A stretch of DNA of 64,000 nucleotides from Sphaerochaeta globosa str. Buddy (GCF_000190435.1 NC_015152.1:2734458-2798457); one strand, 5' to 3'; positions 25,185 through 33,266 are shown, numbered from the stretch's first letter. The notes: generated by a model not told the origin, from the letters alone. Numbers and translations are program-made.

Positions 25185-25213
25185 TATTTATCGTAATACG
25201 ATAATTTTGTCAA
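25185..25213 (-). promoter_or_regulatory. Promoter of DUF2975/XRE operon
   Basis: On the minus strand TTGACA (25213-25208) and TAAATA (25190-25185) are 17 bp apart. The spacer is almost wholly occupied by the palindromic operator at 25188-25204. Confidence 0.6.
25188..25204. promoter_or_regulatory. 17-bp perfect palindromic operator, with extra half-site
   Basis: TTATCGTAATACGATAA is perfectly symmetric about one central A and fills the -35/-10 spacer. A matching inverted copy of its half, TATCGTATTAC (25168-25178), lies downstream of the -10 box and pairs with GTAATACGATA (25193-25203) as a larger dyad. The likely ligand protein is the XRE regulator of this operon. Confidence 0.75.
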
Positions 25214-25234
25214 GGCATTCTTTTCTTTCTTATG

Positions 25235-25675
25235 TTACTGTCCTGCTTGCACCAAGGCATTCTCAAATGCCTTGAGATGCGTCTTGGAAGTAACGGTTGC
25301 CCCGCTGATCACGTCAACTGCCAGACTTTGCTGATCAACAACAGCTTGAAACAGCTCCTCGATTGTTCGTCCCTTGGAAAGCTTGACCGGTTGGCCATCC
25401 TTGCCCACCGCTCCCTTGAGAATTTTGAAGTGCGCAACCTTGCCATCGGCAATCTCGACCTCAACCTTGGTATCGCGCACATGAGACGTACTGCCATTCC
25501 ACTGTCCTACGTAGGTTCCATCCTTAAGATTGGAGAACTGCACCTGAGCAAACTGCAACTGGGAAGCTTCCTTTCGATTCGGACTATCCACGCGCATTGC
25601 CATACATAGGCCAATGGCAAGTACCGCTACCAAACTTAACAGAATCCACATACACATTCTCCTTTTCTTATGCAT
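25235..25675 (-). CDS. FMN-binding domain protein, membrane-anchored
   Basis: A 146-residue exported protein. Its N-terminal hydrophobic helix MHKKRRMCMWILLSLVAVLA has no clear lipobox and may act as an uncleaved anchor. One FMN_bind domain follows (NLKDGTYVGQWNGSTSHVRDTKVEVEIADGKV), ending VDVISGATVTSKTHLKAFENAL. The Thr of SGATVT is the predicted FMN-phosphodiester site. ATG 25675 is six bases after AGGAGG. It lies 11 bp behind apbE, which should flavinylate it. Confidence 0.9.
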   Translation of the reverse strand: MHKKRRMCMWILLSLVAVLAIGLCMAMRVDSPNRKEASQLQFAQVQFSNLKDGTYVGQWNGSTSHVRDTKVEVEIADGKVAHFKILKGAVGKDGQPVKLSKGRTIEELFQAVVDQQSLAVDVISGATVTSKTHLKAFENALVQAGQ

Positions 25676-25686
25676 TTCATACCTCC

Positions 25687-26643
25687 TCAAACCTTGAGAA
25701 GTGATAGTTCCAGCCCCGTTACCGGTTGGAAGGCCGGGATCAATGACTCAGTAATCCATCCATGCATAGTCTCATCAATAGCAAAGATTCCTACCCCGGG
25801 CAGCTGTTCAAGCAGCTTTATCGAACCCTCCAAGCCCGCAATAAACAACGTAGTAGACAGTGCATCGGCATGCAAGGACCGGGGGCAAACAACAGTCAGG
25901 CTAAGCAATCCCGACCGAGCGGAATAGCCGGTCTTCGGATTGACGATATGGTGGTACCAAGTCCCTTCCGAGTCGATGAAGAATCGTTCATAGTCACCGG
26001 AGGTAACCACCGAAACATCCCGCTCTGCAATGGCACCCACCAACGAAGATGCCACCCGGGGATGGCGGATTCCCACCTTCCATGCAGACTCATCAGGTTT
26101 TGCACCCAGAAGCATCACATTGCCGCCTATGTTGATGTATGCCGATGTAATCCCCCATACCTTGAGAACCTGCTTGGCGCAATCTGCAGCATAGCCTTTG
26201 GCAAGGCCTCCCACATCCAAGAGCATACCGCTTTCGCGTAACCCGGCACGATGTGCATGGGCAGAAACCTCCAGCTTTCGGTAGTCGACATGCATAAGCA
26301 CTTCCTCGATTGCCCTGGGGGAGGGAGAGCTCTTTGCATGCGTAAAATCCCAAAGGTTCATCAACGGGGCGATAGTCACATCGAACAGGCCGTGCGAAAG
26401 ATTTCCAATCGAAATAGCTTCCTCAAGAACCTGTATTGTATCCAACGATACATCGACCATACCCTTGCCAGCATGGGCATTAATCTGTGAAATCTCACTC
26501 TGAGCCAAAAAACGGCTGAAAACCAATTCCAAGCGCTGTACCTCAGCAAATGCCGCCTCAACAGCAGCCTCAGGTTGCTTGCCATAGGCCTTGCAGGTAA
26601 GCTGGGTATGCATGACTGCAAGACTTGCTTCATACCAGTGCAT
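25687..26643 (-). CDS. apbE: FAD:protein FMN transferase
   Basis: ApbE transfers FMN from FAD to a Thr in FMN-binding domain proteins outside the cytosol, using Mg2+. Family motifs present are TQLTCKAYGKQPEAAVEAAFAEVQRLE and FSRFLAQSEISQINAHAG. LLDVGGLAKGYAADCA, INIGGNVMLLGAKP, and the C-terminal HHIVNPKTGYSAR and LHADALSTTLFIAG supply the metal-site Asp. The length of 318 is typical. ATG 26643 follows GGGAGG and overlaps the end of tetR by 14 bp. There is no obvious lipobox, so export may use an N-terminal segment I cannot define. Confidence 0.93.
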   Translation of the reverse strand: MHWYEASLAVMHTQLTCKAYGKQPEAAVEAAFAEVQRLELVFSRFLAQSEISQINAHAGKGMVDVSLDTIQVLEEAISIGNLSHGLFDVTIAPLMNLWDFTHAKSSPSPRAIEEVLMHVDYRKLEVSAHAHRAGLRESGMLLDVGGLAKGYAADCAKQVLKVWGITSAYINIGGNVMLLGAKPDESAWKVGIRHPRVASSLVGAIAERDVSVVTSGDYERFFIDSEGTWYHHIVNPKTGYSARSGLLSLTVVCPRSLHADALSTTLFIAGLEGSIKLLEQLPGVGIFAIDETMHGWITESLIPAFQPVTGLELSLLKV

Positions 26644-27223
26644 GAGAGCCTCCCGGCACCAGGCCATCCAATACCAAGATGGTAAGAACCTCAAGTAGAC
26701 GAGGAAAGTACTCTATGCCGATTTCTTCCTTGTGCAGATCGACATTGATGATCGCCGTAAAGACCTGCATAATCGTCGCTGCATCAATATCGCCCCTGAT
26801 TTTTCCATCCGCCTGCCACTTCTCCACCAATTTCATGAACGTGTCAAAAAGGAAATGGACACTAGTGTTGCCGTGCTCCTTTCGATACAGGCGTTCGAGC
26901 TTGTCAAAGACCTTGCGGTTGTACCATTCGCGGAGGATCGGACTCTTTTGCATGCCTTGTGCATTGCATGAGAGCATATGCATAATCACTTCCTTGGGTT
27001 CTTGCATCCGACTTAGCCCATCTTGGCACTGCTGCTTCAATCTCTCATTTTCTTGTATAAAAATATCCAGGAAGAGTCTCTCCTTCGACGGGTAATAGAG
27101 GTAAAAAGTACCTACTGCAAGGCCGGCCTGCTTGGCTATGGCAGCCACACTGGTGGCTTTGAATCCGTACTGGGTGAACAAAGTCCTTCCTGCCTCGAAT
27201 AATTGCGCTTGTTTTTCTTCCAT
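26630..27223 (-). CDS. TetR/AcrR-family transcriptional regulator
   Basis: A 197-residue repressor. The N-terminal helix-turn-helix is LFEAGRTLFTQYGFKATSVAAIAKQAGLAVGTFYLYYPSKERLFLDIF. The helical C-terminal domain gives no ligand clue. ATG 27223 follows AGGA at 7 nt. It is first in an operon with apbE and the FMN-binding gene. A long palindrome immediately upstream marks autoregulation. Confidence 0.92.
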   Translation of the reverse strand: MEEKQAQLFEAGRTLFTQYGFKATSVAAIAKQAGLAVGTFYLYYPSKERLFLDIFIQENERLKQQCQDGLSRMQEPKEVIMHMLSCNAQGMQKSPILREWYNRKVFDKLERLYRKEHGNTSVHFLFDTFMKLVEKWQADGKIRGDIDAATIMQVFTAIINVDLHKEEIGIEYFPRLLEVLTILVLDGLVPGGSHALV

Positions 27224-27233
27224 CAATGCATCC

Positions 27234-27259
27234 TGAATGAATATATATTAATTCATTCA
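27234..27259. promoter_or_regulatory. TetR-type operator, 26-bp palindrome
   Basis: Perfect 9-bp arms TGAATGAAT (27234-27242) and ATTCATTCA (27251-27259) flank the 8-bp centre ATATATTA. The palindrome lies between the promoter region and the tetR Shine-Dalgarno. It differs in sequence from the operator at 19012, so the two TetR proteins should not cross-bind. Confidence 0.75.
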
Positions 27260-27301
27260 TTATATACTAAAAGATTCATCTCCTGTCAAGACAATTAGAT
27301 G

Positions 27302-27727
27302 CTAGCCACGCATATACCCCTTCCAGTCACCACCAGGCAGATAGAGAGCAGGATTCTCCTTGGTTCCCAAGTCCTTTCGGCCATACCAGTAGACGTAGGC
27401 GTTTGCAACTTTCCAAATCCCATCCTCAAGGGCAAACACCTCACTTACCGTACGCTCATACTCATTGTCGGCCCCACCGTATTCATACCCTTCCAGCGCA
27501 TCAACCAGAGGAAGGACACTGGCAAAATCCTTGACTTCCAAAAGCTCGCCATAGACCCAATCGGACCCGTGAAGCAAGGCCGGATACCCTTTGTGAAGTT
27601 GGTGAAACAACCTGCCTTTGATGCGTGCCGGCTGAACACAAAGCACCCTGCCCTGTAGCACTTTCACATGGTTGAAGTAGCCACAGAGCAGACTGCCGTA
27701 TACCCACAGTCGTTCACACGTACTCAA
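27302..27727 (-). CDS. Gamma-glutamylcyclotransferase-like protein (GGCT/AIG2 fold)
   Basis: A 141-residue protein of the GGCT fold. It has WVYGSLLCGYFNHVKVLQG (YGSL substrate loop), ARIKGRLFHQLHKGYPALL, VYGELLEVKDFASVLPLVDALEGYEYGG with the catalytic-type Glu, and AYVYWYGRK. Enzymes of this fold release 5-oxoproline from gamma-glutamyl compounds. The start is TTG, overlapping the pcp stop codon as TTGA, with GGAG just before it, which indicates translational coupling. The neighbour Pcp also releases 5-oxoproline, so a shared pathway is likely. The precise substrate is unknown. Confidence 0.82.
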   Translation of the reverse strand: MSTCERLWVYGSLLCGYFNHVKVLQGRVLCVQPARIKGRLFHQLHKGYPALLHGSDWVYGELLEVKDFASVLPLVDALEGYEYGGADNEYERTVSEVFALEDGIWKVANAYVYWYGRKDLGTKENPALYLPGGDWKGYMRG

Positions 27728-28365
27728 AACTCCTTTCCTCCTGCCAGTTTCACATCATCGGTAAAGGACCCGATGGCGGTAATGGCTGCTTCCAGAGCCC
27801 GTACAATATCAGAGAGGGACATGCACGGGGCATTGGGCCTTGCCACCACCTGGGCGGGAATGAACGGAACATGGATGAATCCCCCTCGCATCGGCTTGTC
27901 CTGGAGGGCAAGGGTATGCAACACGCCGTACATCAGGTGATTGCACACAAAGGTGCCGGCAGTATTGGAAACACTGCTTGGAAGGCCGATTTTACGGATT
28001 GTGTCTACAATCGCCTTGATGGGAATGGTAGCAAAGTAGGCAGGAGGCCCATCGACGACAATAGTGCAGTCGATGGGTTGATTACCCTCGTTGTCGGCGA
28101 TTCTTGCATCGTCGATGTTTATCGCCACCCGTTCAACGGAAATATCGAATCGGCCACCGGCCTGTCCGATGCAAAGCACCACATCCGGCTGGATTTCTTC
28201 GATTGCTTCCCTCACCTTCTCGATAGCCTTGCCGAAGACGGTAGGAACTTCCAGCTTCACCACCTCGATGGCTGAGACCACTGGACGGACCATCTTCACC
28301 GCTTCCAAGGCTGGATTGACTGCTTCCCCGCCAAAAGGATCGAACGCTGTCAACAAGAGCTTCAT
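27724..28365 (-). CDS. pcp: Pyrrolidone-carboxylate peptidase
   Basis: A 213-residue C15 cysteine peptidase that removes N-terminal pyroglutamate from peptides in the cytosol. Family motifs are LLTAFDPFGGEAVNPALEAV, VLCIGQAGGRFDISVERVAIN (with the catalytic-region Glu nearby), SNTAGTFVCNHLMYGVLH (nucleophile Cys) and MRGGFIHVPFIPAQ (catalytic His). ATG 28365 is five bases after AAGGGGG. It is followed by the GGCT-like gene with a 4-bp overlap and preceded by two membrane-protein genes of the DUF979/DUF969 type. Confidence 0.95.
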   Translation of the reverse strand: MKLLLTAFDPFGGEAVNPALEAVKMVRPVVSAIEVVKLEVPTVFGKAIEKVREAIEEIQPDVVLCIGQAGGRFDISVERVAINIDDARIADNEGNQPIDCTIVVDGPPAYFATIPIKAIVDTIRKIGLPSSVSNTAGTFVCNHLMYGVLHTLALQDKPMRGGFIHVPFIPAQVVARPNAPCMSLSDIVRALEAAITAIGSFTDDVKLAGGKEF

Positions 28366-28375
28366 GTGCACCCCC

Positions 28376-29302
28376 TTAGAATGCCAAGATATACATCAGG
28401 ATGATATGGACAACCAACATAACCAAAGCCACACGTGCCTGGCTTTTGATAATGACGTACTTATCCTTGGTTTCCAGCAAGGCTGCCGGCATAATGTTGA
28501 AGTTGGCCGCCATCGGGGTGAGCAGTGTACCGCAGTAGCCTGCTGTCAGGCCCAATGCACCAACCACCACCGGATTGGCTCCCTGCATGATTAAAAAAGG
28601 AATACCGATACCGACGGTAATGACACTGAATGCGGCAAAACCATTGCCCATTATGATGGTAAAGAGAGCCATACCGATGCAGTACACTGCAACAGCAATG
28701 AGCTTGGAACCATCGGGAATGATTGCACTGACGCCCTTGGCTATCACCGTACCAACCCCGGCTGCAGTAAACAAGGCACCCAAGGCTGCCAACAACTGAG
28801 GCAGAATTCCTACCGGACCTACATTGTCCATCAGGCGGGTACCATCAACAACAGCAGAACGTGCCGGTGCCTTGGTGATCAGATAGGCAACAATGAGGGC
28901 GACGGCCGCTGAAATACCGATGGCATTGTTTGCCCCGAAGGGGAGAAACGTGGCCGCCAATACAGCAACAATTGCCAAACACAAAGCTGGGACGAACACC
29001 TTGTACCCGAGTGTGTCGGCATGCTTTCGTGTCTCCTCGGCTTCGGGGTTTTCGCTTTTGGACTGCACCACCCGGTTTGCTGCCGTAAGGGCTGCAATAG
29101 CCAGTACGCATACACCGGTGATCCAAGACGGCAGGTAGGGCCCGGCTGAGAAGGTGAAAGCAAGGATGAACCAGAACGCACTCGTACTGATGCGCTTTGG
29201 ATGATTCTTATCCCTGAGGGCTTTCACGCCGACCAACAGGAAAATGATGGCGATAATACAGTAGAAGAATTCAGCGATTGCTACGTTTCTGGTCATATTC
29301 AT
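28376..29302 (-). CDS. DUF979 membrane protein
   Basis: A 308-residue polytopic inner-membrane protein with about nine hydrophobic segments. It matches DUF979 from its N-terminus (EFFYCIIAIIFLLVGVKALRDKNHPKRISTSAFWFILAFTF) through KAPARSAVVDGTRLMDNVGPVGILPQLLAALGALFTAAGVG to PVVVGALGLTAGYCGTLLTPMAANFNIMPAALLETKD. Its ATG overlaps the DUF969 stop (ATGA) and has AAAGGAGGG upstream. The two proteins probably form one transporter, plausibly for 5-oxoproline, judging from the fixed association with pcp. Transport has not been shown as far as I know. Confidence 0.88.
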   Translation of the reverse strand: MNMTRNVAIAEFFYCIIAIIFLLVGVKALRDKNHPKRISTSAFWFILAFTFSAGPYLPSWITGVCVLAIAALTAANRVVQSKSENPEAEETRKHADTLGYKVFVPALCLAIVAVLAATFLPFGANNAIGISAAVALIVAYLITKAPARSAVVDGTRLMDNVGPVGILPQLLAALGALFTAAGVGTVIAKGVSAIIPDGSKLIAVAVYCIGMALFTIIMGNGFAAFSVITVGIGIPFLIMQGANPVVVGALGLTAGYCGTLLTPMAANFNIMPAALLETKDKYVIIKSQARVALVMLVVHIILMYILAF

Positions 29303-29979
29303 TTCCCTCCTTTCTTGGCATGTTGGTCGAGATGGCGGTCAAGCAGATAGTTGTGGCCGATACCCACCAGAACTGCGATGACAGCAATGGGAATGGACAT
29401 CATGGCTATCTGCAAGGCGTTTATCTCATACCCCTGCCCGTTGAGGGTGGATACGATCAATAGCGTACCACTGGCGCCCATAAAGCAGTTTTGGGCAAAG
29501 AAGTTACCAAAATTCTCACCTGCTGCACTGTAACCCTTTATGGTATCCTCGGTCTTTTCATCCGCTTTTCCATGTTTGGCAACATAGGCAGCCTGGGCCA
29601 TAGGATTGATGAGGGGACGTACAAATTGTGGATGGCCTCCGAGACGGAGCGAGAAGGCGGCAGCCAAAGCCCTGACAGCCAGATAGAGGCTGATAATCCT
29701 TCCCGAGGTGGCACGCTTGGTTTTCCTGATCAAATCAACGGCCTTGTCCTTCAGTCCGTATCGCTCACAAATCCCTATGACTGGAAGGGTGAGGACGAAC
29801 AGGGTGGCGGTTCGTTGTGAAATGAAGGATTTACCCAAGGTGTTCAGAATCTCCAAAAAGGGCATACCTGCTACCAAACCGGTGACTACACCGGCAATGA
29901 CAACCGTTGCGATGGTGTCTTTCTTGAGTACGAAGCCGACGATGACTATCAGTACTCCAATCAATTTCAACAGTTCCAT
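29299..29979 (-). CDS. DUF969 membrane protein
   Basis: A 226-residue inner-membrane protein, the invariable partner of DUF979. It opens MELLKLIGVLIVIVGFVLKKDTIATVVIAGVVTGLVAGMPFLEIL. It continues with LPVIGICERYGLKDKAVDLIRK, RALAAAFSLRLGGHPQFVRPLINPMAQAA and ENFGNFFAQNCFMGASGTLLIV. About five membrane helices are expected. ATG 29979 follows AAGGAGA at seven bases; upstream codons lack a ribosome site. It is the first gene of the four-gene pyroglutamate operon. Confidence 0.88.
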   Translation of the reverse strand: MELLKLIGVLIVIVGFVLKKDTIATVVIAGVVTGLVAGMPFLEILNTLGKSFISQRTATLFVLTLPVIGICERYGLKDKAVDLIRKTKRATSGRIISLYLAVRALAAAFSLRLGGHPQFVRPLINPMAQAAYVAKHGKADEKTEDTIKGYSAAGENFGNFFAQNCFMGASGTLLIVSTLNGQGYEINALQIAMMSIPIAVIAVLVGIGHNYLLDRHLDQHAKKGGK

Positions 29980-30013
29980 AAAGCACTCTCCTTTTGTGCA
30001 TAAAGTTTGTAAA

Positions 30014-30041
30014 AGTATACTACGCACTTTTTGAATGTGAC
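30014..30041 (-). promoter_or_regulatory. Possible promoter of the DUF969 operon
   Basis: On the minus strand GTCACA (30041-30036), 16 bp and TATACT (30019-30014). The -10 box is good, the -35 weak. The palindrome at 30053 lies just upstream. Confidence 0.4.
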
Positions 30042-30052
30042 ATATTTCAACC

Positions 30053-30067
30053 TTTGTATAATACAAA
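30053..30067. promoter_or_regulatory. 15-bp perfect palindrome upstream of pyroglutamate operon
   Basis: TTTGTATAATACAAA is symmetric around one A, 74 bp ahead of the DUF969 start. It has the size and form of a GntR- or XRE-type operator. No regulator gene is adjacent. In the rest of the 355-bp gap (29980-30334) I see only a GATGTA-GA-TACATC dyad at 30294-30307, close to the next gene. Confidence 0.55.
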
Positions 30068-30334
30068 TTTCTAAAAATAGTTGCAGAAGGAGTTACTAAC
30101 TCAGAGCAACAATTCAATGCAAATCACCTATTCAAAAGAGGTTACCCCTCATAATACGATTAAAATGGTAATATCCCCCACCAGCCTTGGCGTATTACAC
30201 CATGTTGCAACATTCCCTTCCCATCCTTTTTAGATTTGTATTTCAAAATTGCGCTGTTTCAAGACTTGGCAAGGTTTCTGCATAAAGAAATTTGATGTAG
30301 ATACATCTCCATTCTCACGAAACAGGAATTTAGT

Positions 30335-30886
30335 ATGAAAGCGAAACAACGAAGCATGGTCATCGTCGCACTCTTGTGCATCGCACTTTTCCAGGTAGGT
30401 GCTGCCGTAGCCTGGGAACCGTATCTCGGTTTTGGTAAAGGAAAGGCCGAAATCGAGGATCAGAAGTATCGATTCTATGAATTGTCAGTAGGAACACCAT
30501 TAGGCTCAAGAGTTTCAGTCGAAGCTTTCCTGCTGGCACAGCCGCTTGCCGTGCAACTGACAGCACAAGACAACACGTTTGCACTGATGAGCGGAATGAG
30601 AACCTCTCTCACCCTCTTTGAGGACGCCACCTTCAATCCTATGGTACAGGCAAGCATAGGGCAGATGATTCTGGGAAAGATTGAGGAGACCGAGTCATAT
30701 CCCGACCTTGCGTGGCATTTCTATAGCAGCATTGCCACCGGGTTCGAACTCAACATTTTCGACTCCTTCACCATTCTCCTGCTCTCAGGCTATCGCTTTG
30801 CCCCCCATGAAGCACAATTGGGCATGCAGGCCAACACCCTTTCAAGCCCATTCAACTCGGTGAGTTTTCGAGCAGACCTGAGATAA
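30335..30886 (+). CDS. Exported beta-rich protein of unknown function
   Basis: A 183-residue protein with a signal peptide (about 1-26, ending GAAVAW). The mature part alternates polar and hydrophobic residues in strands (WEPYLGFGKGKAEIEDQKYRFYELSVGTPLGSRVSVEAFLLAQP, IATGFELNIFDSFTILLLSGYRFAPHEA). It ends SVSFRADLR, resembling a small outer-membrane barrel, though a C-terminal Phe is lacking. I recognise no family. ATG follows CAGGA at seven bases. A stem-loop follows the gene. Confidence 0.68.
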   Translation: MKAKQRSMVIVALLCIALFQVGAAVAWEPYLGFGKGKAEIEDQKYRFYELSVGTPLGSRVSVEAFLLAQPLAVQLTAQDNTFALMSGMRTSLTLFEDATFNPMVQASIGQMILGKIEETESYPDLAWHFYSSIATGFELNIFDSFTILLLSGYRFAPHEAQLGMQANTLSSPFNSVSFRADLR

Positions 30887-30893
30887 TTGCAAA

Positions 30894-30921
30894 AAGCCGG
30901 TACACAACCTTGTATCGGCTT
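30894..30921 (+). terminator. Stem-loop terminator
   Basis: An 11-bp stem, AAGCCGGTACA with TGTATCGGCTT (one G-T pair), encloses a six-base loop eight bases after the stop codon. Only a short T-rich CTTGTT follows. Confidence 0.5.
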
Positions 30922-30970
30922 CTTGTTCCCACTTCTCACCAACTTCCAGCGTCCATGAAGCATGCACTGG

Positions 30971-30999
30971 ATGACAAATCAGTCATAGTACGTTATAAG
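30971..30999 (+). promoter_or_regulatory. Promoter of second diguanylate cyclase gene, twin of the one at 14807
   Basis: ATGACA (30971-30976), 17 bp, TATAAG (30994-30999). Shared with the twin are ATGACAAA, a central AT, and the 13 bases TACGTTATAAGTA at the same spacing. The intervening six bases differ. Confidence 0.65.
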
Positions 31000-31068
31000 T
31001 ATGATAGATGCAGAAGGTCAGTAACGAGCGGGAATACAAGCACTACTCTCTCTGCATTCTGAGGTTCT

Positions 31069-32238
31069 ATGAAGAAAGCCCTGCTTACATCGCTTATAGA
31101 AAAACGCAAGCTATTCTTATTGCTGTTGCTGGCAACGAGTCTTTGCATCTTCATACCCGCCCAAATCATTTATCGTCAGACTACAGGCGTCCTGGAAGAC
31201 AACGCACGCTCGCGTGCCCTTTCCATTGCCACCACCATTGCAACCTTTTTGGAAGATGATATCGAGGCATATCGCAACCTCAGTGAGAGTTCAACGCTGC
31301 TGGACAACTCCCAAGAGCATGCCGACTACCTGCGATTCAATAGGTTACTTCGTACCATAAAGGAAGAAAGCGGAGCTGATTTTGTGTACGCTGAAGCATT
31401 GGTTGATGCATCCACCATCCGATATGTGCTCGATGCAGAACTGCCCGACAGTGAGAATTTCTCTGCTTTCAACTCCCTCGATGAGATGGACGATACCGAA
31501 AGCGGTGCCTATGCTGGCAGACAGATTGCTACCAGCAACTTACTAGTCTCAGAATGGGGAACGTTGCTCAGTGCATTCGCCCCCATCATCGACGGCCGTG
31601 ACAATAGCCTGGCAGGCTTGGTGGGAGTAGACTACTCCGCCGATACACTGCTTGCCCAATCAAGAGCTTTACTATGGTTGCATATCGTTACATTCTCCCT
31701 GCTTTCGCTGCTGCTCTCCTTTGCCCTTTTTGTAATCATGGAGGCGATCGGCATCCATGCGTATACCGATGAATTGACAGGACTGGGCAACCGACGCGCA
31801 CTGAACAGGGCTTTGGCTCGCGTGGAGAAAGAGGCTCGTAAAAACCAAAAGACCTTTGTGCTCCTCACCCTCGATGTCGATGCCTTCAAGCAGATCAATG
31901 ACGAATACGGACACCCCGTCGGGGACAAGGTACTGATACGAATCGCCGATACCCTGCTGCAACACTCGATTTGGGAGAATGGTTGCTTCCGCTCAGGCGG
32001 AGATGAGTATGCCGTATTGCTGCCAGAAAGCAACCTGGAGCAGGCAGAACCAATCCGCGACATGATACAGGCTGATGTCCAAGCAATTTTCCTCCCTGAA
32101 CTGAAGGGACAAACCCTGTCTGTAAGCATTGGATTGGCCCAATGGCACGAAACAGAGAGTCTGGAAGATTTAGCCAAGCGCTCCGATGCCAGCCTCTACG
32201 AGATGAAAAAAAACCAAGCTGCTAGAAAAAAAGGCTGA
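31069..32238 (+). CDS. Membrane-anchored diguanylate cyclase (GGDEY variant)
   Basis: A 389-residue paralogue of the protein at 14902. Helix 1 is at about 14-36, an extracytoplasmic region at about 37-200 (SGADFVYAEALVDASTIRYVLDAELPDSENF, GLVGVDYSADTLL) and helix 2 at about 205-230. The GGDEF domain has TDELTGLGNRRALNRAL, LDVDAFKQINDEYGHPVGD and SGGDEYAVLLPES (GGDEY at 310-314). Phe to Tyr at the last motif position is seen in active cyclases. No RxxD inhibitory site precedes it. It is transcribed from a promoter nearly identical to that of the paralogue, suggesting co-expression after duplication. Confidence 0.92.
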   Translation: MKKALLTSLIEKRKLFLLLLLATSLCIFIPAQIIYRQTTGVLEDNARSRALSIATTIATFLEDDIEAYRNLSESSTLLDNSQEHADYLRFNRLLRTIKEESGADFVYAEALVDASTIRYVLDAELPDSENFSAFNSLDEMDDTESGAYAGRQIATSNLLVSEWGTLLSAFAPIIDGRDNSLAGLVGVDYSADTLLAQSRALLWLHIVTFSLLSLLLSFALFVIMEAIGIHAYTDELTGLGNRRALNRALARVEKEARKNQKTFVLLTLDVDAFKQINDEYGHPVGDKVLIRIADTLLQHSIWENGCFRSGGDEYAVLLPESNLEQAEPIRDMIQADVQAIFLPELKGQTLSVSIGLAQWHETESLEDLAKRSDASLYEMKKNQAARKKG

Positions 32239-32300
32239 TTGCGTCTTGCCCAAACAGAAGGTAACCGATAGGGTTTCACCCATATGGGAGGGATGCTGAC

Positions 32301-33266
32301 ATGCGCACCATCAACACACTCTTTCTTACCGGTTCCCACTTCAATCCAGACCAAGAGGAATTAGCTACGCTTGCCGCCTTGTTTCCTCAGATTCAATTGA
32401 CCAGTGTGAGCATGCTAGACTATACCCCACAGCACATCCAGCAGGCACAAATCATCGTCGGCCTTCCCAAGGCACAGGATCTGAAGCTTGCAACCAATCT
32501 CCGATGGTTGCAGACCCCTTCTTCAGGTGTCGGCCAGTATGTCGATCCAACCCTCTATGCTGCTGATCCCATTCTGTTGACCAATGCAAGGGGAACCTAC
32601 GGCAAACAAATTGCCGATCATATCATCGGCATGATCATCGCCTTCAATCATAACTTGCTCCGCTACCATGACCAGATGAAAGCAAAGCTTTGGAAGCGAT
32701 ACTTTCCCACCAAGGACCTTTGGGAAAGTACACTGTTGATCATCGGACTCGGGGATATCGGAAATCAGCTGGCTGTTCGGGCAAAAGCCCATAATCTGAG
32801 GGTATTGGCCGTCAAGAGAACAAAGACGGAAAAGCCCGCCTGGGTGGATGAACTCGGAACCGAGGATGACTTGGAGGCTTTCCTACCCCAAGCTGATTAT
32901 GTCGCCCTGTGCGCTGCATCCACCAGCCAAACCGAGCACCTTTTGGATGCAAAAAGGATTTCCTTGCTGCCGCACGGAGCTTTTGTGTGTAATATCGGTC
33001 GTGGCAACCTGATTGACGAGGAGGCCTTGGTCGAGGCTTTGCAGAGCGGGCATATAGGTGGAGCCGGACTGGATGTGACCACGGTGGAACCACTTCCTTT
33101 CGACCATGTGCTGTGGACGCTGCCCAATGTGCTGATCACCCCGCATGCAAGCGGGTTGTCACCGAGCGACCCCCATCAGGTATTCTCCCTTTTTCTCCAA
33201 AATCTTGCGTTGTACCTTGAAGAAAAACCTCTGATCAACCTTGTAGACTTCACCCGAGCCTATTAG
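32301..33266 (+). CDS. D-2-hydroxyacid dehydrogenase, NAD-dependent
   Basis: A 321-residue cytosolic oxidoreductase. The NAD-binding Rossmann loop is LLIIGLGDIGNQLAVRAKAHNLRVLAVKR. Catalytic Arg is in NIGRGNLIDEEALVEALQSG, Glu in DVTTVEPLPFDHVLWTLPN and His in VLITPHASG, so the Arg-Glu-His set is complete. The N-terminal catalytic lobe is divergent, and the substrate (glyoxylate, hydroxypyruvate or another 2-oxoacid) cannot be told. ATG has GGGAGGG upstream. It lies 62 bp behind the cyclase gene and may be in the same transcript. Confidence 0.9.
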   Translation: MRTINTLFLTGSHFNPDQEELATLAALFPQIQLTSVSMLDYTPQHIQQAQIIVGLPKAQDLKLATNLRWLQTPSSGVGQYVDPTLYAADPILLTNARGTYGKQIADHIIGMIIAFNHNLLRYHDQMKAKLWKRYFPTKDLWESTLLIIGLGDIGNQLAVRAKAHNLRVLAVKRTKTEKPAWVDELGTEDDLEAFLPQADYVALCAASTSQTEHLLDAKRISLLPHGAFVCNIGRGNLIDEEALVEALQSGHIGGAGLDVTTVEPLPFDHVLWTLPNVLITPHASGLSPSDPHQVFSLFLQNLALYLEEKPLINLVDFTRAY

